A DNA stretch of 64,000 bases, from positions 13,950,001 through 14,014,000 of the forward strand of contig CP075493.1 of the NCBI GenBank assembly GCA_021613535.1, in the 5' to 3' direction. The DNA is from Adineta vaga. Its lineage: Eukaryota > Rotifera. The notes below the pieces were generated by a model. It was not told the origin of the DNA. It did no database searches and was given only the letters and a program-made list of their open reading frames with translations. A program made the translations under genes and the position numbers. Shown piece by piece: positions 34,153-45,319 of the stretch (positions are counted from its first letter, which is position 1; each line of letters begins with the position of its first letter).

Positions 34153-37100
34153 TTAGCAAAGCATGCGAAGCTGTTCTATTGATTGTTGAAATGCTTTTCT
34201 GTATTCTTTTGAAGGCAAAACAAAAACGAAAAAATGAAGCATAGGTGGTAAGAAAGAAATAAAGTAACCTGCAAGAAAAAGCCATGGATCACGAGCTGAT
34301 TTCATACATCCGGAAATAAATATAACAATCAAGCGAGGAAGTACTAAAAGCACGAGAAAACATTGAGATAGAAATATATGTTGATATCGTCGGAATTGTT
34401 TCCAAAAATATTGTTTATAACTCAATGGGTTTCTATCAACGTATCGTTTTCGATATGTAATTATGATGACTATCATAATAGTAGATAGAAAATTGATCGT
34501 AAACGGACCAAGAAAATGAAATGTATTAATAAAAGAATTGTAAATATTGAGAGAAGACGGATATGATACAACACACCATATTCGATTTTCATCTAAATCA
34601 TCAAATAAATGACGATGAAGTGGATCATGCATGACAGTTAAATTACAGAATAGAATTACTATAAGAATCATTAATTTAGCCATTTTTTTACTTGCATTTC
34701 GATGAAAATTGATACCTTTTACAACAATAATGAATCTTTCTACTGCTACACACGTGCTCAGCCAACCCGTTGAATTAAGAAGATTAGATAGCATTAAATT
34801 AATTGAAATACAGGAATATCTAAGTAGAATTCGGTTATTTATAACACTCATGTGAGTGAGTAAAAGTATGACAAATTTTATTGTAAATACAATCATTGTT
34901 AAAAGAGAAGTAATTGAATTGACAAGTAGATACAATCCGCACCCAACTTCTCGTGTTTCTTTTACCCGAAATGTTAATAATGATAAACTATTGCTGATAA
35001 AACTAAGAGTGAGCATTATTGTAACGATAATAATACTAAATTTAAACACAAATGGTTGTTGCCATAGAGATAGATTTGGTCGAATCTGATAACCAAGAAT
35101 GGCATCAACAGAAAGTTCGAATCCTTTCGTTGATAATTGACATCTTGTTCCATAATAACATTCAGCACATGCACATATGTAAGTCTTCGGACATGATGAA
35201 TCATCCTGAAAACATTGTGCATTATTTTGACAAATTTTACTACTTCGACAGTTATAGATTATATTATGATCAAATTCAAAACAGTTAGCTTGTCGACGTT
35301 CAGAATCACATAGACACATATAATTGTGATCATAAAAACAGAGAAGTTTGAAATCTTCTTGACATGGTAAATGATAGAGTTTGACACGAAGTAAAAGATC
35401 TAGTTGAAGTATAGATGAATTAAATAATTCACTAATATTACGACATCGATGAGAAGAAATAATTTGAGTCGACAAATTCGTGAATGGTTTAAATTCCTTT
35501 TGTATAATTGTTAGATAATATTTTTTCGAAAATTCGATAAAAACAAGATGAAATTTTTGCGGCATATAAAGTATAACTTCATCTCGATCGAATGGTATTT
35601 TTTTAAACATTGTTATACGATCTGGTATAGAATCCGATAGAATAGTAATAAAATGTGCAAAGATATATGGTGGAATCGATATATCAGAATGAAATGTAGT
35701 ATAAATTTTCGAATCAGTATATTTACATGTTTTTTCCGAATATCCTTCCGAACATAAACACTTATATTTTTCTATCTTGGAATTTTTGTTAGATAGCATG
35801 CGAATATCAGTTCCTATACATTTTCCATTATGTTGACATGTATTCTGTTGACAACTAGAATGATTATGTAAACAATCTATACCATATTTGTTAAGAGGAC
35901 AAAGACAAAATGAACCATCTCCAATACAAACTGAGTTAGATGAACATTGACATCTGTCATGCTTTGTTGTACAATAACGACCGGACCATCCTCGATCACA
36001 CAAACAGAAATCATCTATATGTGATGAATGATAGTTTTCAAATAAAATACATTGGCCATGTTCACATTTCTGCGAGCATAATTTTGCTCGTGATGGATTT
36101 AATGGAATGATAAGTTGTATAGCAAGACGATGTACAGGTAAGAACGAAAATTTCAATGGAAATAACCAACTTGTTCGATATGTTAATAGAATTTTATCGT
36201 AAACATCAATACGTACGGAGTAATTTTTTGAACTATCTTTTGGTCGTGATGAATAAAGTAAATAGATATCGAATTTTGTTAAACAATCTCGAACAGAAAG
36301 ATATTCAATATAATCATAGGATTCAATTTGTTGATTATCATCAACAAGAAATATAGCTAAAAGAAATACTGTATGCCAGTCGAGTTCTGCTCGTATTTGT
36401 AGTGTTAGACTAACTCGTTGATTTTGATATTGACAGTCAGATCCGTAATAAGCTGGTGAACAAAGACATTTCAATTGTCCATTACCATCTCGAACGACTT
36501 TGCCTCGATTGCAACGAAAGAGATTCTTTGTCATATTTATTTTTTGTCGAGATAAAGGTGTAAAATATCGATTAGACGAAACAGTCGTTTGTTCTTGTTT
36601 CTCAATTATACTTTTTTTTATTGGTCTATTCAACACTATTCTTGGCTCGAGAGCGAAAAATATGTCCTGTCGACGATATTGTTCTAAATTTAGAAGACAA
36701 ATAATCTTTTCTTCTAATGTACGTTGATAATTTTTCGAAGGCATACATATATCTTCCGATTCCCAAAATGAATTTTTTGAACAAAACGTTTCATCATCAT
36801 TATAGTTACAATTTTCTTCTCCATTACAAACTTCATATAGTTCAAGGCAGTTAGTATCATTCCGACAGCGAAAAGGTGTAAACAATCGTCCATTAAATCG
36901 ACATAAATGTCGTTCATCTGTGCCACCTACACAGTCAGTGTGACCATTACCAGCCATATCAAGTGGTAAACAAATAGCTTTGAAAGTATATGGTGATACA
37001 CAAAGATGATGCATTGAAGAACATAGCACTGGCAAATACGAACAATTCAATTCATCAGCACCATTACGACAATTCCAAACACCATCGCATTGAGTATAAA

Positions 37101-38660
37101 TATTATTGCATTGCCACCAGTCACAGTAAGTTTCATCCGTTTCAGTATTATCAGGATCAATCAAATCAATGAAACCATCACATACTGTAGCGAAAGGTAT
37201 ATTTTGTTGATTGATTCTATCCAAATAATCAATTTCATCCCTTCCATCATCGCAATCATTTATTTGATTTTGTACTGTTATTAACGCAAGACATTTACTA
37301 ACTTTACCTATATGATTTGAACATTGAAATCGAAGGTGTTGATCATCAAGTTTACAACTATTACGAATTTTTTCATCATCATTCAATACACAATCTTGTA
37401 TGTCATCCATAAGACGATGTTTTGAAATGCATTTCGTTGAATTCTTACAATGATAAAAGAATGTGGAATTGATTTGACAATGTAATGGATCGACGTATAT
37501 CGTAGAACAAATTTGAAACTTTGTCTTAACATAACTTATTAATTCAAACCAATCAGAAAAGAATGATGGCCATTTTAGGTCTTTAATGAAATCTTGACAA
37601 ACAATTTCAGCGGATATATTAATAACAGGACGAACACGAATTAAATGATTACATAAATATTGATTAAAACATATATAACTAGGTAGAACAAGGGACGTTG
37701 AAATGAAATTCATTGATTTACTGTCATAGACAAAATATATATGATCAAAAAGTATTGCTGATGATGGAAAAGCGAATGGTATTAATGGACAATATCGTTG
37801 AATTGTATGATTACATGAAGATACCTTTAGACATGTACGTTGACATTCATCAAGAGTTTTATCTATCATACAAATCATTGCACGAAGGCAGCTTTCATTG
37901 ATCTTACTCATCATCAGTTGCTTAATAAGACTCTCTTCTAATAAAACTTCACGCTTATTTTTACAGAATCTATCAAACGGACTTTTTGTACATTGACCGT
38001 CACCACAAGGTATGTTCTCTGATTCAGACGGTCGACATCTATGTTCATCACATCGAAATGTCATATCTAATGTACAATTATCTGGATAATCAGAATATAG
38101 GTGTGCTTCATCACTACGATCAATACAATCTGGATTGAGAGCATCATCATGTAGAAAATCGATTGGAATGCAGTGTATACCATTATGGCAACGATATTCA
38201 TTAGTTATATGACATTCATTCATTTCCAGTTGAGAACAGTTTTCTTCATCTTGACCAGAATTGATACAATCAATTATTCCATCACAAATTTGTCGCCAAT
38301 CTAAGCATACATCACCGCAATCTAAATGTTTATAACACGAAGGAAAAGAGCTTAGGTAAGTAGTTTGACGCGTTTCTTTATTGTTTGAAATAATATCAGT
38401 TTTCAAATCATCATTTATTTCATAATTAGTGGAATCTGGGCGTACACAATATTCAATAATTTGATGTCGAAGAATATATGGAAGAACATATTCAACTATA
38501 TCATTGGACACATAAGAAATTAGGCAGTCATAGTCATTATGTAATTGTTTTTCATGACTATAATCGAAATAAGATTGAATGGATTGTAAATCCGTACAGA
38601 ATGTTATAAGAATAATTATTATTGTCTTCTGTAATGAAAATGGATCGATCTGAAATACAT
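34153..38660 (-). CDS. Large LDLa/EGF ectodomain receptor with rhodopsin-like 7TM
   Basis: One long exon of about 1500 codons begins at an intron acceptor (gtatttcag) near 38643. The frame upstream of that starts only with TTG, so the true start is in a small upstream exon; a two-codon ATG TTA near 38720 is one candidate. A hydrophobic stretch (KTIIIILITFCTD) is the probable signal peptide. LDL-receptor class A modules are visible: CLDWRQICDGIIDCINSGQD and the next near 160, then CDGVWNCRNGADELNC near 540 and CNGEENCNYNDDETFC near 620. EGF modules follow near 865-985 (CLCDRGWSGRYC; CQHNGKC) and near 1180. The last 295 residues are seven membrane helices with AVERFIIVVKGINFH after TM3. The layout resembles relaxin/LGR-like LDLa-GPCRs but with EGF and a far larger ectodomain, as known in bdelloid gene sets. 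Ligand unknown. Confidence 0.85.
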
Positions 38661-38673
38661 ATAAAATTTGCAA

Positions 38674-39609
38674 ACGATGAAACAGCAGAAATATTGTAAT
38701 AAAATCTATATAACTAACATATATTTGACATTTTTTATTGAAATTCTGTCATATAAGGGCTTTGGACTGAAACATAAATACATATTGCCATTGTTGAAAG
38801 AAAATGTTTATGAATTACAGATAAGCAGCGTTGACATGATTGATGTATATAGCTAGAATAGGAAAACGTTTCATATAACTTGCAGGAGATTAGTATATAC
38901 GTCACAAAAAATAAAAAATCTAAACCAATAAATATCTGTTGATGTCAAACTTTTAGTTTTTAATCAAATTTACACGGTTATAAGTAGGTTGTTTATAGAT
39001 AATCATTCTAGTGAGATCTTTAAAAACCAATTTCTTACGTTGAGATTATATCGTGATTTCACAAGTGAATATAGCATAATATTTATTTTTAACATTAGAT
39101 AATGTTTTTATACAATCGGGGGATGTAGGCGTAGATTTTCTTATTCTAGCTCGCCTCTTCAGTCGCATCCATACGCAATCTCGTCAAAAGGATGCTAGAT
39201 CAAAACGTTGATGTGTTTGCTTCATTAACTACATATATTCCGTACTACGTGTCATATGCGAAGATGATAAAAAAAACGAGTAAACAAAAATACAGAGAGA
39301 CTATGAAGTATTCTATCGCCTATAGAAACAATGACTTTTACACTTAATAGCACATCATCATCATCATAAATCAAAGCTCATAAAATATTTATTTGTATAC
39401 AATGCAATAAAAATAATATTATTTTGCGTGTCTCTCACTACTATTTCGTAAGTGAAATGCATTAATTTTACCTTTTCGTTCGCTACTGGGAAATAACCAT
39501 TTTTATGTTTATTACATTTGTCTCATCTATTTAGGTGTGTGTCTACGTTATATGCTGATGTCAAATCATTGATATACATCTTTATTGATTTTTCTTTCAG
39601 CTGCAGTCT
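38674..39609. other. Divergent upstream region, possible decayed inverted element
   Basis: No gene is recognised. At 39119-39177 GGGATGTAGGCG and CGCATCCATACGC face each other around TTCTTATTCTAG, a possible decayed relative of the G-rich inverted elements. Confidence 0.35.
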
Positions 39610-39618
39610 TATATAAAG
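39610..39618 (+). promoter_or_regulatory. TATA box of the TGP-repeat gene
   Basis: TATATAAAG lies about 105 bases upstream of the ATG at 39722, preceded by a C/T-rich stretch. This is the best core promoter match in the window. A start of transcription near 39640 would give a leader of about 80 nt. Confidence 0.5.
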
Positions 39619-39721
39619 AACGCAAAAGTAGTCGAATCATTTACATTTTTTAAATTAAGTATCGTTTGGTCATATCATAAATATTTCCTTGTAGAGTTTT
39701 GTTGAATTCTTTAGATAAATT

Positions 39722-40125
39722 ATGTCAAACCAGAGAACAAACTATCATGGAAGAACTGTAGCGCCATATACAGGACCATATACTGGCCCACTAACAGGAC
39801 CATATACGGGACCATATACTGGCCCACAAACAGGACCATATACTGGCCCACAAACAGGACCATATACGGGCCCACAAACAGGACCATTCACTGGAATACC
39901 AACCGGTAGGTTTTAGAATATTGAAAATCTGATATACAAATTTGAATACAACGAGAAGAATATGACTTATGTATATTTATTTTTGTTTTAGGTGCCACAG
40001 GTCAGCTGACAAATACTGCTTTCGGTAGTACAACAGGGACAGGCTCACTGTCCAATCAACCGTATACAACATACAATTCTAGTACTGGTTATACTTCTTT
40101 AAACAATTATCAATACAGACGTTAA
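39722..40125 (+). CDS. TGP tetrapeptide-repeat, low-complexity protein
   Basis: Two exons (39722-39905, 39992-40125) join in phase (ACC G|GT GCC) to give 105 residues. After [15 protein letters not shown] come ten consecutive [YLQF]-T-G-P units, with YTGP and QTGP alternating. The C-terminal half is rich in Gly, Ser, Thr, Asn and Tyr ([32 protein letters not shown]). No signal peptide or membrane segment is present, so it is likely an intracellular disordered protein. A strong TATA box precedes it. It sits next to a heat-shock-type gene, which makes a stress role an attractive but untested guess. The DNA repeat unit is 12 or 24 nt, so copy number can change without shifting frame. Confidence 0.7.
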
Positions 40126-40781
40126 TAAAGCCAGTTTTACGAAAAAGAAAGAATAAAGACTCATTTTCTGTTTTTTCTTAATTTTAACTGTTGTCAATGA
40201 TTCGTAAGAGTGTATGATAATAAATATACGATTTAATAATAAAAATTATAATGCAATATGTGTTCTTTTATCAAGATGATCGAATCGAATACTGTAACTA
40301 CTTTTCTACAGCAATCATATTCTAGGATAATCAGAATGTATATAATTATGACTCGCTGATAGGCGATGTCAGCCAAAACTCAACATATATAGATATTTTT
40401 TTTTATAATACGTCATAAAGAGTAGTCAATTGAATAAATGCGTTACTTAAGCGGAAACTTTGTTTATGTATATTTTTCAGAGGAAAATCAACTCTTATGA
40501 AAGTGTAATGCCAGTAATGAAGCGTAATATTTTGTTTTAAAATATAATTAGTATAAAAAAGTTTCTTATATTTTAAATTTACTAATTATCGTCAATCTTT
40601 TCCCAAGTAGAACAGGAAAAAAACATAACCATGATAAACGTACGTGTGAGAAATGGAAATGTTACACTTCAGTATTCTACGATATGCATCATTGTAAATT
40701 TGTACGTCTACGTACATCTGTTTGTATCTAAACAAAATATTCCATCTAGCAACATTTATTTTCAATTGATCTACTCTTAGA
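40126..40781. other. Intergenic upstream of the small heat shock gene
   Basis: I looked for inverted nGAAn heat-shock elements and found scattered single units (AGAAAT, GGAAAT, ATTCT) but no clear three-unit array. Confidence 0.4.
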
Positions 40782-41736
40782 ATGGCATGCTACCAACTTT
40801 GTTCTCCATATTATTGTGGTGATAATGAAGATGATGAATATGATGTTTGTGATCCATGTGATTGTTACGACGTATGTCCATCAGTTTTCTATATTCAACC
40901 AAAGCTCTGTCAATATGTCAATACGAAATCTCAAGCACTAGCAAATCCCGTAGCAAAAACAATTTATAATCAAAATCAGATGCAATCAACTGCACAAGCA
41001 AGTACTTTGACATGTGGAGATACAAGTAATGGTAAGAATGATCTGGAATCAGAAAAATTCTGTATTTATGTCAATGTCAATGGATTTGACCAAGGCTCTA
41101 TCGAAATACGTGTTGAAAATGGAAAACTTATTCTCGAAGCAAATCGAGAAGATCTCCGAAACGATGGTGATTATAACGTTCAACAATTTAGAAAAACATA
41201 TCAGTTACCTAAGCAAGCCGGTTAGTAACTTTTGTATCTAGGACATTCATTTGCTTATATATTCATGTATAGATCCTACACGTATAACTTCTCATATTGC
41301 ATCCGGTAATATACTTGTAATTGGAATGCCAATATGTAATTCACAAGAAACAGATTCCCTTTCACGAGTAGAAAATAACAAAAATTCAAGTTCATCATCA
41401 TCGATGGATCAATCTAAGGAGTCTTTGGATTCTTATATTAAACTATTAATGAGTGGAGATTTTCATCCACGTATTATTGATCAAGGTAATAACAGAAAAC
41501 TATTAGAAATGACTATCGATGTAAAGCAATGTCAACCAGAAGAAATCAATGTTTCAGTAAAAAATGATGAATTAATTGTTCAAGGTGAACATAAAATTAA
41601 AGAAAAACATCATTCAAAACGATCGCGTCTATTCAGATCAACAACATTACCAGCTGGAGCGCAAGTGAATCAAATGACAACAAAATTAACTGATGATGGA
41701 CAATTACAAATTGAAGTACCACTCTTAATGAAATGA
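40782..41736 (+). CDS. Small heat shock protein with two alpha-crystallin domains
   Basis: Exons 40782-41220 and 41273-41736 splice in phase across a 52-nt intron and give 300 residues. The N-terminus is odd: a Cys/Tyr/Asp-rich head (MACYQLCSPYYCGDNEDDEY; CDPCDCYDVCP). The first alpha-crystallin domain (about 98-175) reads FCIYVNVNGFDQGSIEIRVE, GKLILEANRED, FRKTYQLPKQA, and is split by the intron. The second (about 215-298) reads LLEMTIDVKQCQPEEINVSV, ELIVQGEHKIKE, FRSTTLPAGAQVN, GQLQIEVPLLMK. A Ser-rich linker separates them. Small heat shock proteins are ATP-independent chaperones that hold unfolding proteins. The second domain keeps the usual LP-GA turn; the first is more diverged. Tandem alpha-crystallin domains are known in flatworms and are uncommon elsewhere. 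Confidence 0.9.
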
Positions 41737-42175
41737 ATAAAACAAATTATTAGACGAAGAATCTACGTAGTACAGAGATATAAACATAGTTTTAGTGATC
41801 TTCTGATGATAGCTAATTATTTATGATTTTAACAATTTCTTTAAATAAATAAACATATCTGATAGCTTATTGCATGTTAACAGGTGAGAAAAGTGCAATG
41901 TATTTCTAGATCCATCTTTGATTTTTCTTCTTTTTACTGAACATAGATTACTTTTACCGTAAATTTTTAATTAATATTAGAGAACGGAACTGCTTATTAA
42001 TATAGATAGATCAAACCACGTTCTTATTTCAAAGATAATTTATAATGATGCTTATTATCATTTGAAAGAATCTTTTCATATATATATAGTCGGAACGTTA
42101 TTTTTATTTTCATAAAATCTATAGTATAGAACTTGATCATGAAAAAATATTAGTTCAGAATTATAAACAGTGAAA
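41737..42175. other. Intergenic, no gene seen
   Basis: AT-rich, no coding or repeat signal. Confidence 0.5.
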
Positions 42176-43106
42176 ATGAATGACAGACAACTTGTAATCA
42201 TTTTAGTTTATGTAAAGGTTATTATTCTTTGTTTGGCTTCAATCGGATCAATTTTCTATTCTCTGCCATTAATTTTCATTCGACGTTTTCATACTTCACT
42301 TCATCTATTAAGTCTTAATGTTAGTATTACTTTATTCGTATGTGCCACTTTTTGGGCGCTTTATTATGTTATGAATACATTTTATGCGGATATTTTATGG
42401 ACAGAAAATTCATGTTTAGTTATACTTTATCTTCAAACTATGGTTGTTTGTCAATTTATATATGCTTTATGTATTGTTTCATTGAATCGACTATGTGCGA
42501 TTGCTTATCAAAGAAAAGTTTTGTTTCGGAAAAAGAAATGGGCGATTATGTGTATTGGTATTCAATGGATATTTGCAGCAATAATATCTTTACCTCAATT
42601 TGGTTCGAGTTTACAAGTAAATCATATGAATTGATAAAAGAAAAAACAGAAAATTTTTTATTATCTCTCTTTTGTTGTAGCATTGCTTTATATCTGGTCT
42701 TGAACTCAGCTATCAAATCTATGTACTTTTCATTGTTGGAGTTCTACCTGGAATCTTCCTAGCAATTACTAATAGCATTCTTTTTAGTTTGGTTCGACGT
42801 TCAACACGACGTATTCATACCGGAAATCAAGCACTGGATGCACAACCAGCAGTAGCTCTGAGCCAACGGGATGCTCAATTATTAAAACATATGCTTATTA
42901 TGTTTGGCGTATTTTTTTTTGGTTGGATACCAATCTATATTATTGGCGCAATCAATTGGGATGGAAATGGTATATCATACGTTGCATTTCATGCACTTCT
43001 CATCTTACCAACACTGAGTCTTATTATTGACCTTGTAGATTTATTTCTATACAATCATGAACTACGAACATTTTTTTCTAACATACTTTATAATCGTCCG
43101 AATTAA
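42176..43106 (+). CDS. Rhodopsin-like GPCR, orphan
   Basis: Exons 42176-42616 and 42681-43106 splice in phase 0 over a 64-nt intron and give 288 residues with seven hydrophobic helices. Markers are HTSLHLLSLNVSITLF (TM2), VSLNRLCAIAYQRK after TM3 in place of DRY, HMLIMFGVFFFGWIPIYIIG (TM6 with its Trp) and SLIIDLVDLFLYNHELR in place of NPxxY. The extracellular loop before TM5 is short. The ligand is unknown; such divergent receptors are numerous in bdelloids. The next gene downstream, on the same strand, is another GPCR of a different subfamily. Confidence 0.85.
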
Positions 43107-43529
43107 CAACTACAAATTGAAAGAATTTTATTGTAAACATTAGGATCAAGAAATCATATAGAATAAAAATATAGAATAAGTGCTATGAGCATATTCGTAC
43201 TTGGAAGATGTTTCTACTTTTATCACATTCGTACTTTTTGCTCTTCTTAAGAGTAAATACTGTTTTTGCCACATTCATTTTAATGAAAGTAGTTAGAAGT
43301 AAATGCTCAAAACACACTCATAGATTAATTAGTCAGATTTCAGAATAAGTTTTTGTTTCTTTGAAAAGATTTGAATCCAGGAAGTTCATTAACAAATGAC
43401 AAAACACGAGATATTCTGAATATGATTGACACTCTCGCTTCTAATTCCCAAGTGATAAAAAGAGAGTGATTTTCTTTTAACAATGTAACATCATATTCTT
43501 AGTTGATATTTGGAATAATCTTGTACAAT
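43107..43529. other. Spacer between two GPCR genes
   Basis: No gene, repeat or RNA signal is recognised. Confidence 0.5.
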
Positions 43530-44495
43530 ATGAGTACTCTTGCTGAACAAGTTGATCAAACTACAATTTATGTCCAACCCATTCATTTTATTCTTTCTAT
43601 GATTACTAATATTCTAAATATATGTATCTTACGTGATCGTACACTTCGATCATCACCATGTACTCATTATTTTCTTAGTTTTTCATGTGCAAGTATTCTT
43701 TATACTTGTATTCTGTGTCCAACACAAATTTTACGGCGATATAATATTTTATGGATGAATACAAATATTGGTTGCAAATTAAGTCCATATCTTTTGTTTG
43801 TTTTACCACTACAAGCGAGTATTATGCTTATCTTAGCATCATTCGATCGTTTCTGTTCATCAAGTTCAGAATCAATAAAACTTCGTTCTCTAAGCAACGT
43901 ACGAATAGCACAATGGTCAATTATATTCAGTTCAATCTTATGTGCTTTATACATGTTACCCATGATGTTCATCTATGATTTTAATTCAAACTTACATTTA
44001 TGCATACAATATTCAAACACACCCACAACAATATATGCTTTTAGTCAAATTGGTATTTATTATATACTAGCACCAATCATCATGATGATCTTTGGTGTTT
44101 TAACCATATCAAATATTCGACGACAACTTACTCGAATACAGCCTCGAACATGTGTTAGACCAAATCGACGAACAGAAAGTCAATTAGCTCGAATGTTAAT
44201 TATACAAATAGCTGTTCATATGATTATTTCATTACCATTTGGTATTATGTATTTAATCAATACATTTATACCATCATCTCGTACACCATTCATCATTGGT
44301 ATACGATTAATTTTTGTTGCTTGGCAACAATGTGATTATTTTGTTCCTTTCTTTCTTTATATTCTTTCTGGTGGTATTTATCGTGAAAAGCTCGTTCGAA
44401 TGTTTAAATCGAACTATCATGTTGACAATTCAATAACAGGTCTTGCGAAAACTCAAGCTTGCAATATCCAGAATACATATTCAAATCGTAAATAA
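43530..44495 (+). CDS. Rhodopsin-like GPCR, FMRFamide-receptor-like architecture
   Basis: An intronless frame of 321 residues starts at the ATG MSTLAEQVDQ; nine more codons upstream lead only to a TTG. Seven membrane helices are visible. Markers are NILNICILRDRTLRSSPCTH (TM1 to loop 1), SFSCASILYTCILCPTQILR (TM2), LILASFDRFCSSSS (TM3 with DRF), RRTESQLARMLIIQIAVHMI (loop 3/TM6) and YFVPFFLYILSGGIYREKL (TM7). The DRF-SS and RRxxxQLxRML signatures are those of the expanded rotifer receptors usually labelled FMRFamide-receptor-like; actual ligand unknown. The C-terminal tail is short. Confidence 0.85.
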   Translation: MSTLAEQVDQTTIYVQPIHFILSMITNILNICILRDRTLRSSPCTHYFLSFSCASILYTCILCPTQILRRYNILWMNTNIGCKLSPYLLFVLPLQASIMLILASFDRFCSSSSESIKLRSLSNVRIAQWSIIFSSILCALYMLPMMFIYDFNSNLHLCIQYSNTPTTIYAFSQIGIYYILAPIIMMIFGVLTISNIRRQLTRIQPRTCVRPNRRTESQLARMLIIQIAVHMIISLPFGIMYLINTFIPSSRTPFIIGIRLIFVAWQQCDYFVPFFLYILSGGIYREKLVRMFKSNYHVDNSITGLAKTQACNIQNTYSNRK

Positions 44496-44709
44496 TGCGA
44501 TATTATCCGTAGAGTTCATCGTTCCGTATTTAATAACTTTCTTTTTTTTTGACGTAGTATTTTTTGCAAATCAATAAATTACCTATTGCTTCTGGATCAT
44601 ATTCAGATATTCTATTCAAATTCGTCAATGTCAACAACATACTCTGTGAGATTCTATAAAATAGTTATAGAACATCTGTAAAAGTAATTAACTTACCTAT
44701 ATCGAAATG

Positions 44710-45054
44710 TCACAAGAAGGAAGATAATTTTTGACGAGTATTGAACCATAATAAATGGATTTCTCTTCTCGTAATGTGCTTCATGACTGGAACTTCGACG
44801 ACAGTTGTAGGACAAGATTTGGCAAATGAGTCAACGAGTTGTCTTGCAGATTCGTGAGCATGTTCTTCTGAATTTAATATCTACTTGAAAGTTTCAGTCA
44901 CTGAAGGTTGTAATTTAAAAGCTATGATAACTTGTTCTTTGCACAAAAAAGATGATAAGAAATTAACTGATATAATTATAACGTGACAGGAAAATTTTCT
45001 TTCTTTCTCTTCTTCTTCTATAAACGTAAATGCAACATGGTGTCTATTTTTGAA
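44710..45054 (-). pseudogene. Protein remnant with an internal TAG, family unknown
   Basis: The minus strand is open for about 115 codons except for one TAG at 44881-44883. It begins FKNRHHVAFTFIEEEEKERK, passes KEQVIIAFKLQPSVTETFK before the stop, then ILNSEEHAHESARQLVDSFA and KHITRREIHLLWFNTRQKLS before TGA. The mixture of charged and hydrophobic residues and the even composition on both sides of the TAG look like real former protein, not chance. A KH-like nucleic-acid-binding piece is one possibility but I cannot support it. No start codon was identified. Confidence 0.4.
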
Positions 45055-45319
45055 CTACATATCTCAGTTAATTAAACTCTTCATTGCATTTCCAGTCCTT
45101 CATTGTAATAAAAACTGCATAATATAATCAACTTCTAAAGGACTATCTTGTGAATATAAGTGTGATGATGTTCAAATCAATAATATAGTTAACTCACATA
45201 TTCTCACTTGTAAGATGATTGTATAATAGAACAAAAAGAAGAAAAATGACTATTCACTTGTAAACTATTTTCATTGTTATCTCCTTACATCACAAAAAGA
45301 CTTTGTCTTCTTTTATTTC

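Noticed and set aside
40580-40781. Heat-shock element upstream of the small heat shock gene
   Set aside because: Only scattered single nGAAn units are present, no ordered three-unit array.
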